Notes under the pieces: generated by a model
Databases searched by the model: none
Told to the model about the DNA's origin: nothing
What the model saw: the letters and a program-made list of their open reading frames with translations, nothing else
In this document: one piece after another, positions 1 through 8,771 of the stretch
Layout of the letters: every line of letters begins with the position of its first letter
How positions within the stretch are numbered: position 1 is the first letter of the stretch
NCBI RefSeq assembly: GCF_907177275.1
Contig: NZ_CAJSLV010000076.1
Coordinates: 1-53,026, forward strand
From: Actinacidiphila cocklensis
GTDB taxonomy: Bacteria > Actinomycetota > Actinomycetes > Streptomycetales > Streptomycetaceae
Reading direction: 5' to 3'
DNA length: 53,026 nucleotides
Made by a program: the position numbers and the translations under genes

Positions 1-915
1 GCGGTCGCCGCCGCCACCACCCGTCCCGCCACCACCGCCGCCCCGAGCGCCACCACGCCGCCGCCGGCCACCACCGCCTCGCCGAGCCCGTCGACGGCCT
101 CCCCCAGGCCGGCGGCCTCGGCGACCACCACGAGGCCGCCCGCCACCCGCGCCCCCGTCGAGCCGGCGCCGCCCGCGGCCCCGGCCACCTCGGCCCGCAA
201 GGGCGTCGGGGTGTGGAGCTTCAACGGCGTGAACTCCGCGCTCGGCAAGTCGGGTGCCGCCTGGTACTACACCTGGTCGACCACCCACAGCGGGGTCAGC
301 GGCCCCGGCTTCGTGCCGATGATCTGGGGCAGCGCGAGCGCGAGCACCGGCGCGCTGGCGCAGGCGAAGCAGGCGGGACCGTACCTGCTGGGCTTCAACG
401 AGCCCGACATGTCGGCGCAGTCGAACATGACGGTGGACCAGGCGCTCTCGCTGTGGCCGAAGCTGGAGGCGGCCGGCAAGGTGCTGGGCAGCCCCGCGGT
501 CGCCTACGGCGGTGACACCGCCGGCGGCTGGCTCGACCGCTTCATGTCGGGCGCGAAGGCCAAGGGCTACCGCGTCGACTTCATCGCGCTGCACTGGTAC
601 GGCGGCGACTTCAGCACGCCGAACGCGGTGGCGCAGCTCAAGTCGTACCTCCAGGCGGTCTACAACCGCTACCACAAGCCGATCTGGCTGACGGAGTTCG
701 CGCTGATCGACTTCTCAGGCGGCACCCGCTTCCCCACCGACCAGCAGCAGGCCGCCTTCGTCACGTCGGCGGCGAAGATGCTGGACGGGCTGCCGTACCT
801 CCAGCGGTACGCGTGGTTCGGCCTCGGCGCCGACGACAGCAAGCCGAGCAGCGGCCTTTTCCGCAGCGGCGCCGTGGAGACGCCCGCCGGGCGGGCCTTC
901 GAGGCGGCCCGCTGA
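1..915 (+). CDS. Secreted glycoside hydrolase, GH128/Asl1-like catalytic core (5' end outside window)
   Basis: The frame is open from base 1, so the N-terminus (probably a signal peptide) is missing. The first ~65 visible residues are a Thr/Pro/Ala-rich linker typical of secreted actinomycete enzymes. From about base 205 a compact domain of ~235 residues follows. It contains LGFNEPD (about base 390), which matches the acid/base Asn-Glu motif of the Asl1/GH128 glycosyl hydrolase core, and IWLTEFAL (about base 683), which supplies the likely nucleophile Glu. GH128 members are endo-beta-1,3-glucanases, so an extracellular beta-glucanase role is inferred. The domain ends normally at the stop codon. 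Confidence 0.8.
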   Translation, partial: AVAAATTRPATTAAPSATTPPPATTASPSPSTASPRPAASATTTRPPATRAPVEPAPPAAPATSARKGVGVWSFNGVNSALGKSGAAWYYTWSTTHSGVSGPGFVPMIWGSASASTGALAQAKQAGPYLLGFNEPDMSAQSNMTVDQALSLWPKLEAAGKVLGSPAVAYGGDTAGGWLDRFMSGAKAKGYRVDFIALHWYGGDFSTPNAVAQLKSYLQAVYNRYHKPIWLTEFALIDFSGGTRFPTDQQQAAFVTSAAKMLDGLPYLQRYAWFGLGADDSKPSSGLFRSGAVETPAGRAFEAAR

Positions 916-944
916 CCCCGGACCGCTGACCCCGGACCGCTGAC

Positions 945-2042
945 TCAGCCCGCGGTGAAGGTCACGTCGTGCGCGGCGCCCGGGTCCGCGGCGGCCAGCA
1001 GCCGCATGCCGTCCGCGCTGAGCGCCGCCCGGTCCGCGGCGCCCAGCGGAACGAAGTGCGTGACGGCGACGGCCGCCGCGCCCTTGGCCCGGTCGAAGCG
1101 CCAGGTGCCGGCGACGAATCCGTCGACCAGGATCGTGCCGCGCACGATGCCGTTGACGGTCATCACCCGGGAGCGGTACGTCTCGGGGACGATACGGGTC
1201 CGGTCCGCGTGCGACAGCACGAGGTTGTCGAAGTCGGCGACGAAACGGGCCGGCACCGGCAGGTCGGCGTCGGCCAGCCGCGCGCCCGGCAGGTCGTACA
1301 GGGCCCGGCCGTCCTCGGTCCGGTACGCCGGCAGGTCCATCCGCTTGAAGACCTCCCTCAGCCCGGTCAGGCCCGACCACTTCTGCATGTCGGCGGGGCT
1401 CGCCGGGCCGTAGGCCGCCAGGTAGCGGCGGACCAGGTCCTCGGGGTCGGGCGCGCTGAGCGGTTCGCAGAGCCAGTCCTCCAGCAGCCCGTACACCGGC
1501 TGCCCGCCCGCGCCCCACACCCCGCGCGGCGGCAGTTGCGCCAGCGGCACCCAGGACCGCACCGCGTTGACCAGCGAGGCGGGGTCGGCGTCGGGGAACC
1601 GGTCGGCGAACGCGGCCCGCAACTCCGCCGGCGTACGAGGCTGTTCGCGCAGCAGCCCGCGGGCGTGGTCCACGACCGCGTCCCGGTCGGCGGGCGCCGC
1701 CCCCGCGGCCCACTGGGAGCTGCGGAAGGACCGCTCCAGCATCGGGCCGATCCAGTGCCGCAACCGCAGCGCGTCCGCCGCCGTCACCAGATGCACGGTG
1801 CTGCGCATCAGCACCAGCCGCACGAGCCGCCGTTCGGTCAGCCCCGCGCCCAACTCGCCGAACTCGAACCCGGACAGCCGCGTCCACAGCCCCGGATAGG
1901 GGGAGGTGGGTGTCTGTGACTGCAGGCCCATGAGATGCGCGACTGCGTCGGTGACGCCCATCTCGACGTGATCCAGCAGGAGTTGCCGCTCCAGCAGGGT
2001 GCGGTTGAGGGTGCGGTCGCTCAGCGGCGGGGTGGTGGCCAT
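945..2042 (-). CDS. Winged-helix DNA-binding-domain protein (AlkX/YcaQ-like, HTH_42 family)
   Basis: 365 aa. The N-terminal stretch with HLMGLQSQTPTSPY and the following RLVRLVLMRSTVHLVTAAD is characteristic of the HTH_42 / winged-helix DNA-binding family. That family includes DNA-glycosylase-like proteins acting on crosslinks (YcaQ/AlkX), and length fits. The family relation is clear, but whether this member is an active glycosylase cannot be told. It lies tail to tail with the glycosidase (29 bp apart) and head to head with the next gene, so the ~60 bp between the two starts must hold both promoters. Confidence 0.75.
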   Translation of the reverse strand: MATTPPLSDRTLNRTLLERQLLLDHVEMGVTDAVAHLMGLQSQTPTSPYPGLWTRLSGFEFGELGAGLTERRLVRLVLMRSTVHLVTAADALRLRHWIGPMLERSFRSSQWAAGAAPADRDAVVDHARGLLREQPRTPAELRAAFADRFPDADPASLVNAVRSWVPLAQLPPRGVWGAGGQPVYGLLEDWLCEPLSAPDPEDLVRRYLAAYGPASPADMQKWSGLTGLREVFKRMDLPAYRTEDGRALYDLPGARLADADLPVPARFVADFDNLVLSHADRTRIVPETYRSRVMTVNGIVRGTILVDGFVAGTWRFDRAKGAAAVAVTHFVPLGAADRAALSADGMRLLAAADPGAAHDVTFTAG

Positions 2043-2104
2043 GGCCCCTACGGTAGGGGCCGATGCGGACAGTCACGGTCCGCACGACCGGCGAGGGGGA
2101 CGGG

Positions 2105-3778
2105 ATGGGCTGGTGGCGGCGGTTGCTCCGGCGCGGCGGAAAGGAGGCCGGCAGTCGCGGCCTCCCGCCGACCGCACTGGAAGAGGCGGGGCGGCAGGAC
2201 GCGCACGCCTTCCCCGGCAGGCTGTCGGAGGCCACGGACCCCGACGCGATACGCGCCCCGCACAGCGGCGCCGCCGTCGCCGCGCTGCCCGCCGCGGAAC
2301 GGCGCGCCCTCGCCCTGCGGCTCCAGCAGGACCGACGCGCCCTGAGCTGCCACGACCAGGAGTGGTGGGCCGCCAAGGCGCTCACGTCGGTGCACTGCGG
2401 CTGGTCCGCCGGGGAAGTCGCGGAAATGCTGCGGCTCGCCGTCACCCGCCCGCCCGACCTCGCCGCGACGGCCTGGGGCACCGGCGGCGAACGCGCCCTG
2501 CAACTGCCGCTGGCCGCCCTGGCAGAACTGCCCGCCGACGCGCGCCGCCCCCTGCTCGGCCCCGTCCGCAGCGCACTGGAACTCTGCGCCCCGCACCACG
2601 GCACGGGCCGCCCGCTCCCGGGCCGGGAGCGCATCACCGCCCGGCTGCGGGACCTGCTGGGCGCCGACCCGGAGGCCGACACCCTGCTGCCCCCCGGCGA
2701 CCCGTACGCGGTCGCGGCCCGCTGCGGGCTCGGCCCGCGCCTGTACGACCCGGGGGTCGTCCAACTGCTGCGGCTGTGCACCCAGGACCTCGACGTGCGC
2801 CCCGACTACCGCTGGCTCGGCACGGTCCGCGAACACTTGATGAGGTCCTCGACCGCCATCCGCGCGCTGCCCGCACTGCTCGCCGCCGCCCGCGGGCTCC
2901 CTGAGGACTGCCCCGACCGGGCCGCTCACCCCGGGGTGCCGGGCGGCCGCTCGCTGCGGCTGCTGGGCGCGCTGGCCTGGGCCGCATGCCTGTCGGGACG
3001 GCACAAAGCCCTCATCGAACTGGGGCTGTCGCTGCAGTACCTCAGCGACCACTCCGCCGAGGAGGCGGCCTTCCTTCTGCGCTCAGGCCTCGCAGCCCTG
3101 GGCGCGCTCGGCGGCGAGCCCGGCACGGGCGTGCACCGGCGGGTGATCACCGGGCACCCGGTGCAGACGGTGGCGCTGGCCGCGGAACAGCTCAACGTGG
3201 TGCGGCGCTTCCCGCCCGGCTGGGAGAGCAAGGCCCTGCGGCACCCGCTGGGCGCCTACACCGCGGTCTTCGCCGTCCACCCCGACGGCGCCGTCACCCT
3301 CGGCTTCCGCGCCGCCAAGGGCCGCGTGCGGCCGGGGGTTCCGCCGCACGTGCGGCGCCGGAATCCCGTGCAGTACGCGGCCCTCCGCGCACAGCTCACC
3401 CACCTGCGCGACCAGGTCGCCGCCCACCGCGGCACCCTCGCCGAGCGGCTGCACGGCGACCGCGGCACCCCGGCGGCCGAATGGGCCGCCGAATTCCTCG
3501 ACGAGCCGGCCCTCGCGCAACTCACCCGCGCCCTCGTCTGGCAGGCAGACCTGCCGCGCGGCCCCGTCGCCGGCCTCCCGGTCAGGCCCCGCCACGGCAC
3601 GGTGTGGGTGCTGCGGGACCTCCGCGGCGTCCACCACGAACTGGCCGACACCACGGTGGTGTCCCTCTGGAACCCCCGCCACGCGGACGCGGCGGAAGTC
3701 GCCGCGTGGCGCCGCGAACTCTCCCGCCGCCACGTGATCCAGCCGGTCCCCCAGCTCCCCCCGCCGGGGGCTGGGTAA
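2105..3778 (+). CDS. DUF4132-like protein, apparently truncated at the C-terminus
   Basis: 557 aa from ATG 2105, chosen over an upstream ATG at 2063 because GAGGGGGA precedes it. The basic N-terminus (GWWRRLLRRGGK) leads into a long alpha-helical Ala/Leu/Arg-rich region. The last ~60 residues, with TVVSLWNPRHADAAEVAAWR followed by a helix ending in VIQPV, match the segment of DUF4132 proteins that normally continues QPFKQAHREVY. Here the sequence changes to a Pro/Gly tail and stops. I infer loss of the C-terminal ~150-200 residues. Function is unknown. Confidence 0.6.
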   Translation: MGWWRRLLRRGGKEAGSRGLPPTALEEAGRQDAHAFPGRLSEATDPDAIRAPHSGAAVAALPAAERRALALRLQQDRRALSCHDQEWWAAKALTSVHCGWSAGEVAEMLRLAVTRPPDLAATAWGTGGERALQLPLAALAELPADARRPLLGPVRSALELCAPHHGTGRPLPGRERITARLRDLLGADPEADTLLPPGDPYAVAARCGLGPRLYDPGVVQLLRLCTQDLDVRPDYRWLGTVREHLMRSSTAIRALPALLAAARGLPEDCPDRAAHPGVPGGRSLRLLGALAWAACLSGRHKALIELGLSLQYLSDHSAEEAAFLLRSGLAALGALGGEPGTGVHRRVITGHPVQTVALAAEQLNVVRRFPPGWESKALRHPLGAYTAVFAVHPDGAVTLGFRAAKGRVRPGVPPHVRRRNPVQYAALRAQLTHLRDQVAAHRGTLAERLHGDRGTPAAEWAAEFLDEPALAQLTRALVWQADLPRGPVAGLPVRPRHGTVWVLRDLRGVHHELADTTVVSLWNPRHADAAEVAAWRRELSRRHVIQPVPQLPPPGAG

Positions 3779-3817
3779 TTGCCACTGGCGGTGGGCGGTC
3801 GCTTCCCCCCGGCGGTG

Positions 3818-3840
3818 GGTTGCGCGCGCAGTTCCCCGCG
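3818..3840. repeat. Interspersed intergenic motif (half of the 12.8-kb palindrome)
   Basis: The motif GGTTGCGCGCGCAGTTCC is followed by CCGCG. The same 18-mer recurs as one arm of the large palindrome at 12795-12835. Its complement resembles the GCGGGGAACTGCGCG sequence that I recall as frequent between Streptomyces genes. It lies just after the truncated DUF4132-like gene. Confidence 0.55.
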
Positions 3841-3900
3841 GATGCGGCCGAGGGCCGGCGGCTCGCCCGTTCGGCGGCCGACGCGGCGTGCGGTCGCCGA

Positions 3901-3960
3901 TGGGTCGGTTGCTGATGGGTCGGTTGCTGATGGGTCGGTTGCTGATCGGTCGGTTGCTGA
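3901..3960. repeat. 15-bp tandem repeat, four units
   Basis: The unit TGGGTCGGTTGCTGA occurs three times exactly (3901-3945), followed by a fourth copy with one change (TCGGTCGGTTGCTGA, 3946-3960) and a partial fifth. It sits in the 283-bp gap between the DUF4132-like gene and the convergent small gene. No convincing coding sequence crosses it, although a 15-bp unit would keep any frame open. Confidence 0.85.
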
Positions 3961-4061
3961 TCGGTGGCGCAGGATGACGTGCGCCGGGCGGAACGGCAGG
4001 CCGCGCGGAAAGGTGCCGTCACGGCGTGCTCGGCGTCGTCGGTGTCTGCTGTCGAGGTGAC

Positions 4062-4475
4062 TCAGATGCGGGCGCTCAGCCGCAGGTCGAGCAGGCGGCG
4101 TAGTCGGGCAGACGCCCCGCGGAGGGTTCCGAGCCTCCTCACCTCGTCCGCCTCCAGTTCCAGCCGGTCCGCCAGGGCGAGCACGGCGGCGTAGGGCCGT
4201 TCGCCCTCGTCGAGCTTGGCTGCCACGGAGTCGAGGACAGCTCGAAGAACGACGGGGTTCGCGCCGGGATGTTCTGCCAGCAGGCGGAGAAGCCTGTTGT
4301 CGTTCCAGACGCTGTCTCGGGCCGTGCTCAGCGCCTGGAGGGCTTCGGGCGGGGTGTGGGGATTGGCGGCCAGGGCGTGCCAGACGAAGGGGTACGGACA
4401 CCGTGCCAGGCGCTGCAGGACGGAGCTGTCGCTCTCGGCACGCGCCAGTGCGAGGTGGTCGGCAGGCGTGGGCAC
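4062..4475 (-). CDS. Hypothetical protein with LRV-like helical repeats
   Basis: 137 aa from a GTG at 4473-4475 with GAGAGG upstream at good spacing. The sequence has short repeating blocks of the type Leu-Ala-x-Cys/His-Pro (LARCPYPFVWHALAANPHTP, then LLAEHPGANPVVLRAVL). This pattern resembles leucine-rich-repeat-variant (LRV) proteins. No catalytic motif or signal peptide is seen. The gene ends near the 15-bp tandem repeat and is followed on the same strand by nothing obvious. Confidence 0.55.
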   Translation of the reverse strand: MPTPADHLALARAESDSSVLQRLARCPYPFVWHALAANPHTPPEALQALSTARDSVWNDNRLLRLLAEHPGANPVVLRAVLDSVAAKLDEGERPYAAVLALADRLELEADEVRRLGTLRGASARLRRLLDLRLSARI

Positions 4476-4557
4476 GAGGACGGCCTCTCAGGAGGGTCGA
4501 AGCCGTCATCTTCCCACCGCACCTTCGCCGCGGCGGACTCCCGGTACGTCACGGCAG

Positions 4558-5703
4558 TCAGCGGGTCCCCACCGGGGGGAGGTCCGGGTGGATGGGGGTG
4601 TGGGCGCCCTTCAAGGGCATGCCCGAACCACCGTTGCGGTGCGCGATGATCTCCGCGGCGATCGAGAGCGCCGTCTCCTCCGGCGTGCGCGCGCCGAGGT
4701 CGAGCCCGATCGGCGAGTGCAGGTGGGCGAGCTCGCCTTCGAGCAGGCCGGCTTCGCGCAACCGGCCGAGCCGGTCGTGATGGGTGCGCGGGGAGCCCAT
4801 CGCGCCGACGTAGGCGATGGGCAGGCGCAGCGCGAGTTCGAGCAGCGGGACGTCGAACTTGGCGTCGTGGGTGAGGACGCACACGACCGTCCTGGCGTCG
4901 AGCCGCCCGGCGTCCGCCTCCGCGGCGAGGTAGCGGTGCGGCCAGTCCACGACGACCTCGGCGGCCTCGGGGAAGCGGCGCGGGGTGGCGAAGACCGGGC
5001 GGGCGTCGCAGATGGCCACCCGGTAGCCGAGGAAGGCGCCGGCCCGTACCAGGGCCGCCGCGAAGTCGATGGCGCCGAAGACCAGCATCCGCGGCGGCGG
5101 CACGCTCGTCTCGACCAGCAGCGTCAGCGGCTCGCCGCAGCGGCTGCCGTCGGCGCCCATCTCCACCGGTGCGGTGCGGCCCGCGGCGAGCACCGCCCGG
5201 GCCTGCGCGGCGGCGGTGGCGTCCCGCACCGGGTCGCCGAGGGTGCCCTGGTGCGCGCCCTCCGGCCGTACCAGCAGTGCCCGGCCGAGCAGGTGGGCGG
5301 GGCCTGCGGTGATCCTGGCGACCGCGGCCGCCTCCCCGGCGGCGGCCGCGGCCAGCGCGGCGGCGATCTGCGGGGAGGCGGCCGGGGCGATCCGCTGGAC
5401 GAGGACGTCGATCTCGCCGCCGCAGGTCAGGCCGACGGCGAAGGCGTCCTCGTCGGAGTAGCCGAAGTGCTGGAGCACCGGCAGGGCCGTGTCACCGGCG
5501 GCCAGCACCTCCTGGCACAGCTCGTAGACCGCGCCCTCCACGCACCCGCCGGACACGCTGCCGACGACGGCGCCGTCCGCGTCGACGGCCAGCGCCGCAC
5601 CGGCGTGGCGCGGGGCGCTGCCGCCGGTCGCGACCACGGTCGCGACGGCGAACGGCCGGCCCCGGTCGCACCAGCGGTGCAGGTCGTCGGCGATGTCCAG
5701 CAT
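4558..5703 (-). CDS. xdhC: XdhC/CoxI-family molybdenum-cofactor accessory protein
   Basis: 381 aa. The N-terminal XdhC_CoxI domain is visible (VATVVATGGSAPRHAGAAL at residues ~21-40, then GSVSGGCVEG), and the C-terminal Rossmann domain follows (MLVFGAIDFAAALVRAGAFL at ~230, VLTHDAKFD, AYVGAMGSPRT). XdhC binds molybdenum cofactor, supports its sulfuration and loads it into xanthine dehydrogenase. It is the last gene of the minus-strand block with the molybdenum, Fe-S and FAD subunits, separated from the molybdenum subunit by a permease remnant. Confidence 0.92.
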   Translation of the reverse strand: MLDIADDLHRWCDRGRPFAVATVVATGGSAPRHAGAALAVDADGAVVGSVSGGCVEGAVYELCQEVLAAGDTALPVLQHFGYSDEDAFAVGLTCGGEIDVLVQRIAPAASPQIAAALAAAAAGEAAAVARITAGPAHLLGRALLVRPEGAHQGTLGDPVRDATAAAQARAVLAAGRTAPVEMGADGSRCGEPLTLLVETSVPPPRMLVFGAIDFAAALVRAGAFLGYRVAICDARPVFATPRRFPEAAEVVVDWPHRYLAAEADAGRLDARTVVCVLTHDAKFDVPLLELALRLPIAYVGAMGSPRTHHDRLGRLREAGLLEGELAHLHSPIGLDLGARTPEETALSIAAEIIAHRNGGSGMPLKGAHTPIHPDLPPVGTR

Positions 5704-5737
5704 GGCGCTCAGCTCCTCGGTTCTCGCGGTCCGGCGG

Positions 5738-5826
5738 TCACTTGACCCCGAGCCTGCCTTCGATGGGGTGCAGGGCGAAGTAGACGGTGAACACGGCGGT
5801 CAGCGGGTACGGACGGGATTTGGGAT
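5738..5826 (-). pseudogene. C-terminal remnant of an NCS2-type purine permease
   Basis: The minus strand between the molybdenum-subunit gene and xdhC encodes an open tail ending VFTVYFALHPIEGRLGVK and a TGA at 5738-5740. The ending VYFAxxPIExxLGVK matches, from memory, the C-terminus of actinobacterial NCS2-family (AzgA/PbuG-like) purine permeases, which often stand beside xdh genes. No start codon and no membrane-segment-coding sequence remain upstream; the region breaks up beyond about 5826. I infer that most of a permease gene was deleted. Assignment rests on a short match. Confidence 0.4.
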
Positions 5827-5890
5827 CTGCGTGGCCGGCACGACCCGGGGGACGGCCCGAGACGAACGGTTGCCTTGCGCGCTCGCGCGG

Positions 5891-8272
5891 CTACGGGCCG
5901 GTGAGGTGCTCCGGGCGTACCGGGGTCCGGTTCAGCGCGAGCCCTGTCGCCTGCCGGATGGCGGCGAGCACCGCCGGCGTGGACGACAGGGTGGGTGCCT
6001 CGCCGACGCCGCGCAGCCCGTACGGGGCCTGTGCGTCGGCGAGTTCGAGCACGTCGACCGGGATGGTCGGCGTGTCGAGGATCGTGGGGATCAGGTAGTC
6101 GGTGAAGGACGGGTTGCGCACCAGCGCGGTCACGGGGTCGACGACGATCTCCTCCATCACGGCCACCCCGAGCCCCTGGGTGGTGCCGCCCTGGATCTGG
6201 CCGACGACCGACAGCGGGTTGAGGGCCTTGCCGACGTCCTGGGCGCAGGCCAGTTCGACGACCTTGACCAGGCCCAGTTCCGTGTCGACCTCGACGACCG
6301 CGCGGTGGGCGGCGAAGCTGTACTGCACATGGCCGTTGCCCTGGCCGGTGCGCAAATCGAAGGCCTGGGTCGGCCGGTGCCTGAACTCCAGCTCCAGGTC
6401 GACGACCTCGTCGTCCAGCACCTCGGCGATGCCGGCCAGCACCTCGCCGCCGTCGGTGACCACCTTGCCGTCCTCCAGCAGCAGTTCCGCGGTGGCCCAC
6501 GCGGGGTGGTAGGTGCCGAACTTGCGGCGGCCGAGGTCGAGGACCTTCGCGCGGACGGCCTCGCAGGTGTTCTTGACCGCGCCGCCGGTCATGTACGTCT
6601 GCCGGGAGGCGGAGGTGGACCCTGCGGACCCCACCTGCGTGTCGGCGGGCTGGATGGTGACCTGGGTGACGCCCAGCTCGCTGCGGGCGATCTGCGCGTG
6701 CACGGTGACACCGCCCTGGCCGACCTCGGCCATCGCGGTGTGCACGGTCGCGACGGCCTCGCCGTTGATGGCCTGCATCCGCACCCGCGCGGTGGAGTAG
6801 TCGTCGAAGCCCTCGGAGAAGCCGACGTTCTTGATGCCGACCGCGTAGCCGACACCCCGGACGACGCCCTCGCCGTGGGTGGTGTTGGACAGGCCCCCGG
6901 GCAGCGCCCGGACGTCGGCCCCCTCGGTGGTCTCCCACTGCCGTTCCGGCGGCAGCGGGCGGGACTTGACCCGGCGCAGCAGTTCCGCGACGGGCGCGGG
7001 CGAGTCGACGGTCTGGCCGGTGGGCATCACCGCGCCCTGCTCCATGGCGTTGATCTGCCGGAACTCGACCGGGTCCATGCCCAGTTCGGCGGCGACCCGG
7101 TCCATCTGGGCCTCGTAGGCGAAGCACGCCTGGACGGCGCCGAAGCCGCGCATCGCCCCGCAGGGCGGGTTGTTGGTGTAGAGGGCCAGCGCCTCGACGT
7201 CGACGTCGTCCACCACGTAGGGGCCGATCGACAGCGACGCGGCGTTGCCGACCACGGCGGGCGAGGAGGAGGCGTAGGCGCCGCCGTCCAGCACGATGCG
7301 GCACCGCACATGGGTCAGCCGGCCGTCGCGGGTGGCGCCGTGCTCGTACCAGAGCCTGGCCGGGTGGCGGTGGACGTGGCCGAAGAAGGACTCGAAGCGG
7401 TTGTAGACGATCTTGACCGGTTTGCCGGTGCGCAGCGCCAGCAGGCAGCCGTGGATCTGCATCGACAGGTCCTCCCGGCCACCGAAGGCCCCGCCGACGC
7501 CGGACAGCGTCATCCGGACCTTGCGCTCGGGCAGTCCGAGCACCGGGGCGATCTGCCCCAGGTCGGAGTGCAGCCACTGGGTGGCCACGTAGAGGTCGAC
7601 TCCGCCGTCCTCAGCGGGCACCGCGAGCCCCGACTCGGGGCCGAGGAAGGCCTGGTCCTGCATGCCGAAGACGTACTCGCCGCTGACGACCACGTCGGCG
7701 CGCGCGGCCGCCGCGGCCGCGTCGCCGCGGACGACGGGCTGGCGGTGCACGATGTTGGGGTGCGGGACATGGCCGATGTGGTGGTCGTCGCGGCCCTCGT
7801 GCACCAGGACCGCGTCCGGCGCGGTCGCCGAGGCCTCGTCGGTGATGACGGGCAGCGGCTCGTACTCGACGCGGATCTTGGCGGCGGCCCTGCGGGCGGT
7901 CTCCGGATGGTCGGCGGCGACCAGCGCGACCGGCTCGCCGTGGTGGCGGACCTTGCCGTGCGCGAGCACCGGGGTGTCCCTGATCTCCAGGCCGTAGTGC
8001 TTGACCTCGGTGGGCAGGTCGTCGTAGGTCAGCACCGCGTAGACGCCGGGGGTGGCCAGCGCCTCACCGGTGTCGATGGACACGATGGCGGCGTGCGCGA
8101 CGGTGCTGCGCAGCGTGTAGCCCCACAGCATGTCCTCGTGCCACAGGTCGGAGGAGTACGCGAACTCGCCGGTGACCTTGAGGGTGCCGTCGGGCCGCAG
8201 CGTGGACTCGCCGATGCCGCCCCGGGTGGCGGAGGACTGGGTGAGGCTGGTGGGGGTCCGGGTGATGCCCAT
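5891..8272 (-). CDS. Xanthine dehydrogenase family protein, molybdopterin-binding subunit
   Basis: 793 aa from ATG 8272, chosen over longer upstream readings because it follows the Fe-S gene stop by 5 bp and begins at the conserved family start. Domain I (about residues 30-140, TGEFAYSSDLWHEDML) is followed by the two molybdenum-cofactor-binding domains. They include GVGGAFGGREDLSMQIHG at ~250, GAMRGFG at ~370 and the C-terminal RGVGEAPTLSSTPAV, which carries the catalytic Glu. With the Fe-S and FAD subunits it would form a three-subunit hydroxylase, probably hypoxanthine/xanthine oxidation. Substrate is inferred from XdhC and PucR neighbours. Confidence 0.93.
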   Translation of the reverse strand: MGITRTPTSLTQSSATRGGIGESTLRPDGTLKVTGEFAYSSDLWHEDMLWGYTLRSTVAHAAIVSIDTGEALATPGVYAVLTYDDLPTEVKHYGLEIRDTPVLAHGKVRHHGEPVALVAADHPETARRAAAKIRVEYEPLPVITDEASATAPDAVLVHEGRDDHHIGHVPHPNIVHRQPVVRGDAAAAAARADVVVSGEYVFGMQDQAFLGPESGLAVPAEDGGVDLYVATQWLHSDLGQIAPVLGLPERKVRMTLSGVGGAFGGREDLSMQIHGCLLALRTGKPVKIVYNRFESFFGHVHRHPARLWYEHGATRDGRLTHVRCRIVLDGGAYASSSPAVVGNAASLSIGPYVVDDVDVEALALYTNNPPCGAMRGFGAVQACFAYEAQMDRVAAELGMDPVEFRQINAMEQGAVMPTGQTVDSPAPVAELLRRVKSRPLPPERQWETTEGADVRALPGGLSNTTHGEGVVRGVGYAVGIKNVGFSEGFDDYSTARVRMQAINGEAVATVHTAMAEVGQGGVTVHAQIARSELGVTQVTIQPADTQVGSAGSTSASRQTYMTGGAVKNTCEAVRAKVLDLGRRKFGTYHPAWATAELLLEDGKVVTDGGEVLAGIAEVLDDEVVDLELEFRHRPTQAFDLRTGQGNGHVQYSFAAHRAVVEVDTELGLVKVVELACAQDVGKALNPLSVVGQIQGGTTQGLGVAVMEEIVVDPVTALVRNPSFTDYLIPTILDTPTIPVDVLELADAQAPYGLRGVGEAPTLSSTPAVLAAIRQATGLALNRTPVRPEHLTGP

Positions 8273-8277
8273 CGCGC

Positions 8278-8754
8278 TCACACCGCCTGTCCGGTACGGG
8301 CGGCCGCCAGGCGGACCGCGTCGAGGATCGTCTCGTAGCCGGTGCAGCGGCACAGGTTGCCCGACAGCGCCTCGCGGATGTCGCCGTCGCTGGGCGACGG
8401 GTTGTGTTCGAGCAGCTCGTCGGCCGCGACCAGCAGGCCCGGGGTGCAGAAGCCGCACTGGACGGCGCCGGCGTCCACGAACGCCTGCTGGATCGGCGAC
8501 AGTTCGCCGTCCGCGCCGGCCAGGCCCTCGACGGTGTCGACCCGCCGGCCCTGCACCTGCCCCGCGGCGACCAGGCACGAGCACACCGGCACCCCGTCCA
8601 GCCGTACCGTGCACGACCCGCACTCGCCCTGTTCACAGGCGTTCTTGGAGCCCGGCAGCCCCATCCGCTCCCGCAGCACGTACAGCAGGCTCTCGCCCTC
8701 CCATACGTCGTCGGCCTCCTGCTGCCGCCCGTTGACGGTGAAGCTCACGCGCAT
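8278..8754 (-). CDS. Xanthine dehydrogenase-type (2Fe-2S) subunit
   Basis: 158 aa. It has the plant-ferredoxin-like N-terminal motif CEQGECGSCTVRLDG with a further CSC (first cluster) and the C-terminal CGFCTPG plus LCRCTGY (second cluster), the complete eight-cysteine set of small subunits of molybdenum hydroxylases. It passes electrons from the molybdenum centre to FAD. The start ATG has AGGGGAG upstream. The gene is separated from the FAD gene by the 88-bp tandem duplication and lies 5 bp before the molybdenum subunit. Confidence 0.95.
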   Translation of the reverse strand: MRVSFTVNGRQQEADDVWEGESLLYVLRERMGLPGSKNACEQGECGSCTVRLDGVPVCSCLVAAGQVQGRRVDTVEGLAGADGELSPIQQAFVDAGAVQCGFCTPGLLVAADELLEHNPSPSDGDIREALSGNLCRCTGYETILDAVRLAAARTGQAV

Positions 8755-8771
8755 GACGCGCTCCCCTGCTC

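Noticed and set aside
715..2781. Very long open frames opposite or overlapping real genes, here and throughout (for example 11769-13571, 5693-8338, 16647-19322, 46382-48508)
   Set aside because: They are shadows caused by high third-position GC; their products are Arg/Gly/Pro-rich without family motifs, and the overlapping strand carries a recognisable gene.
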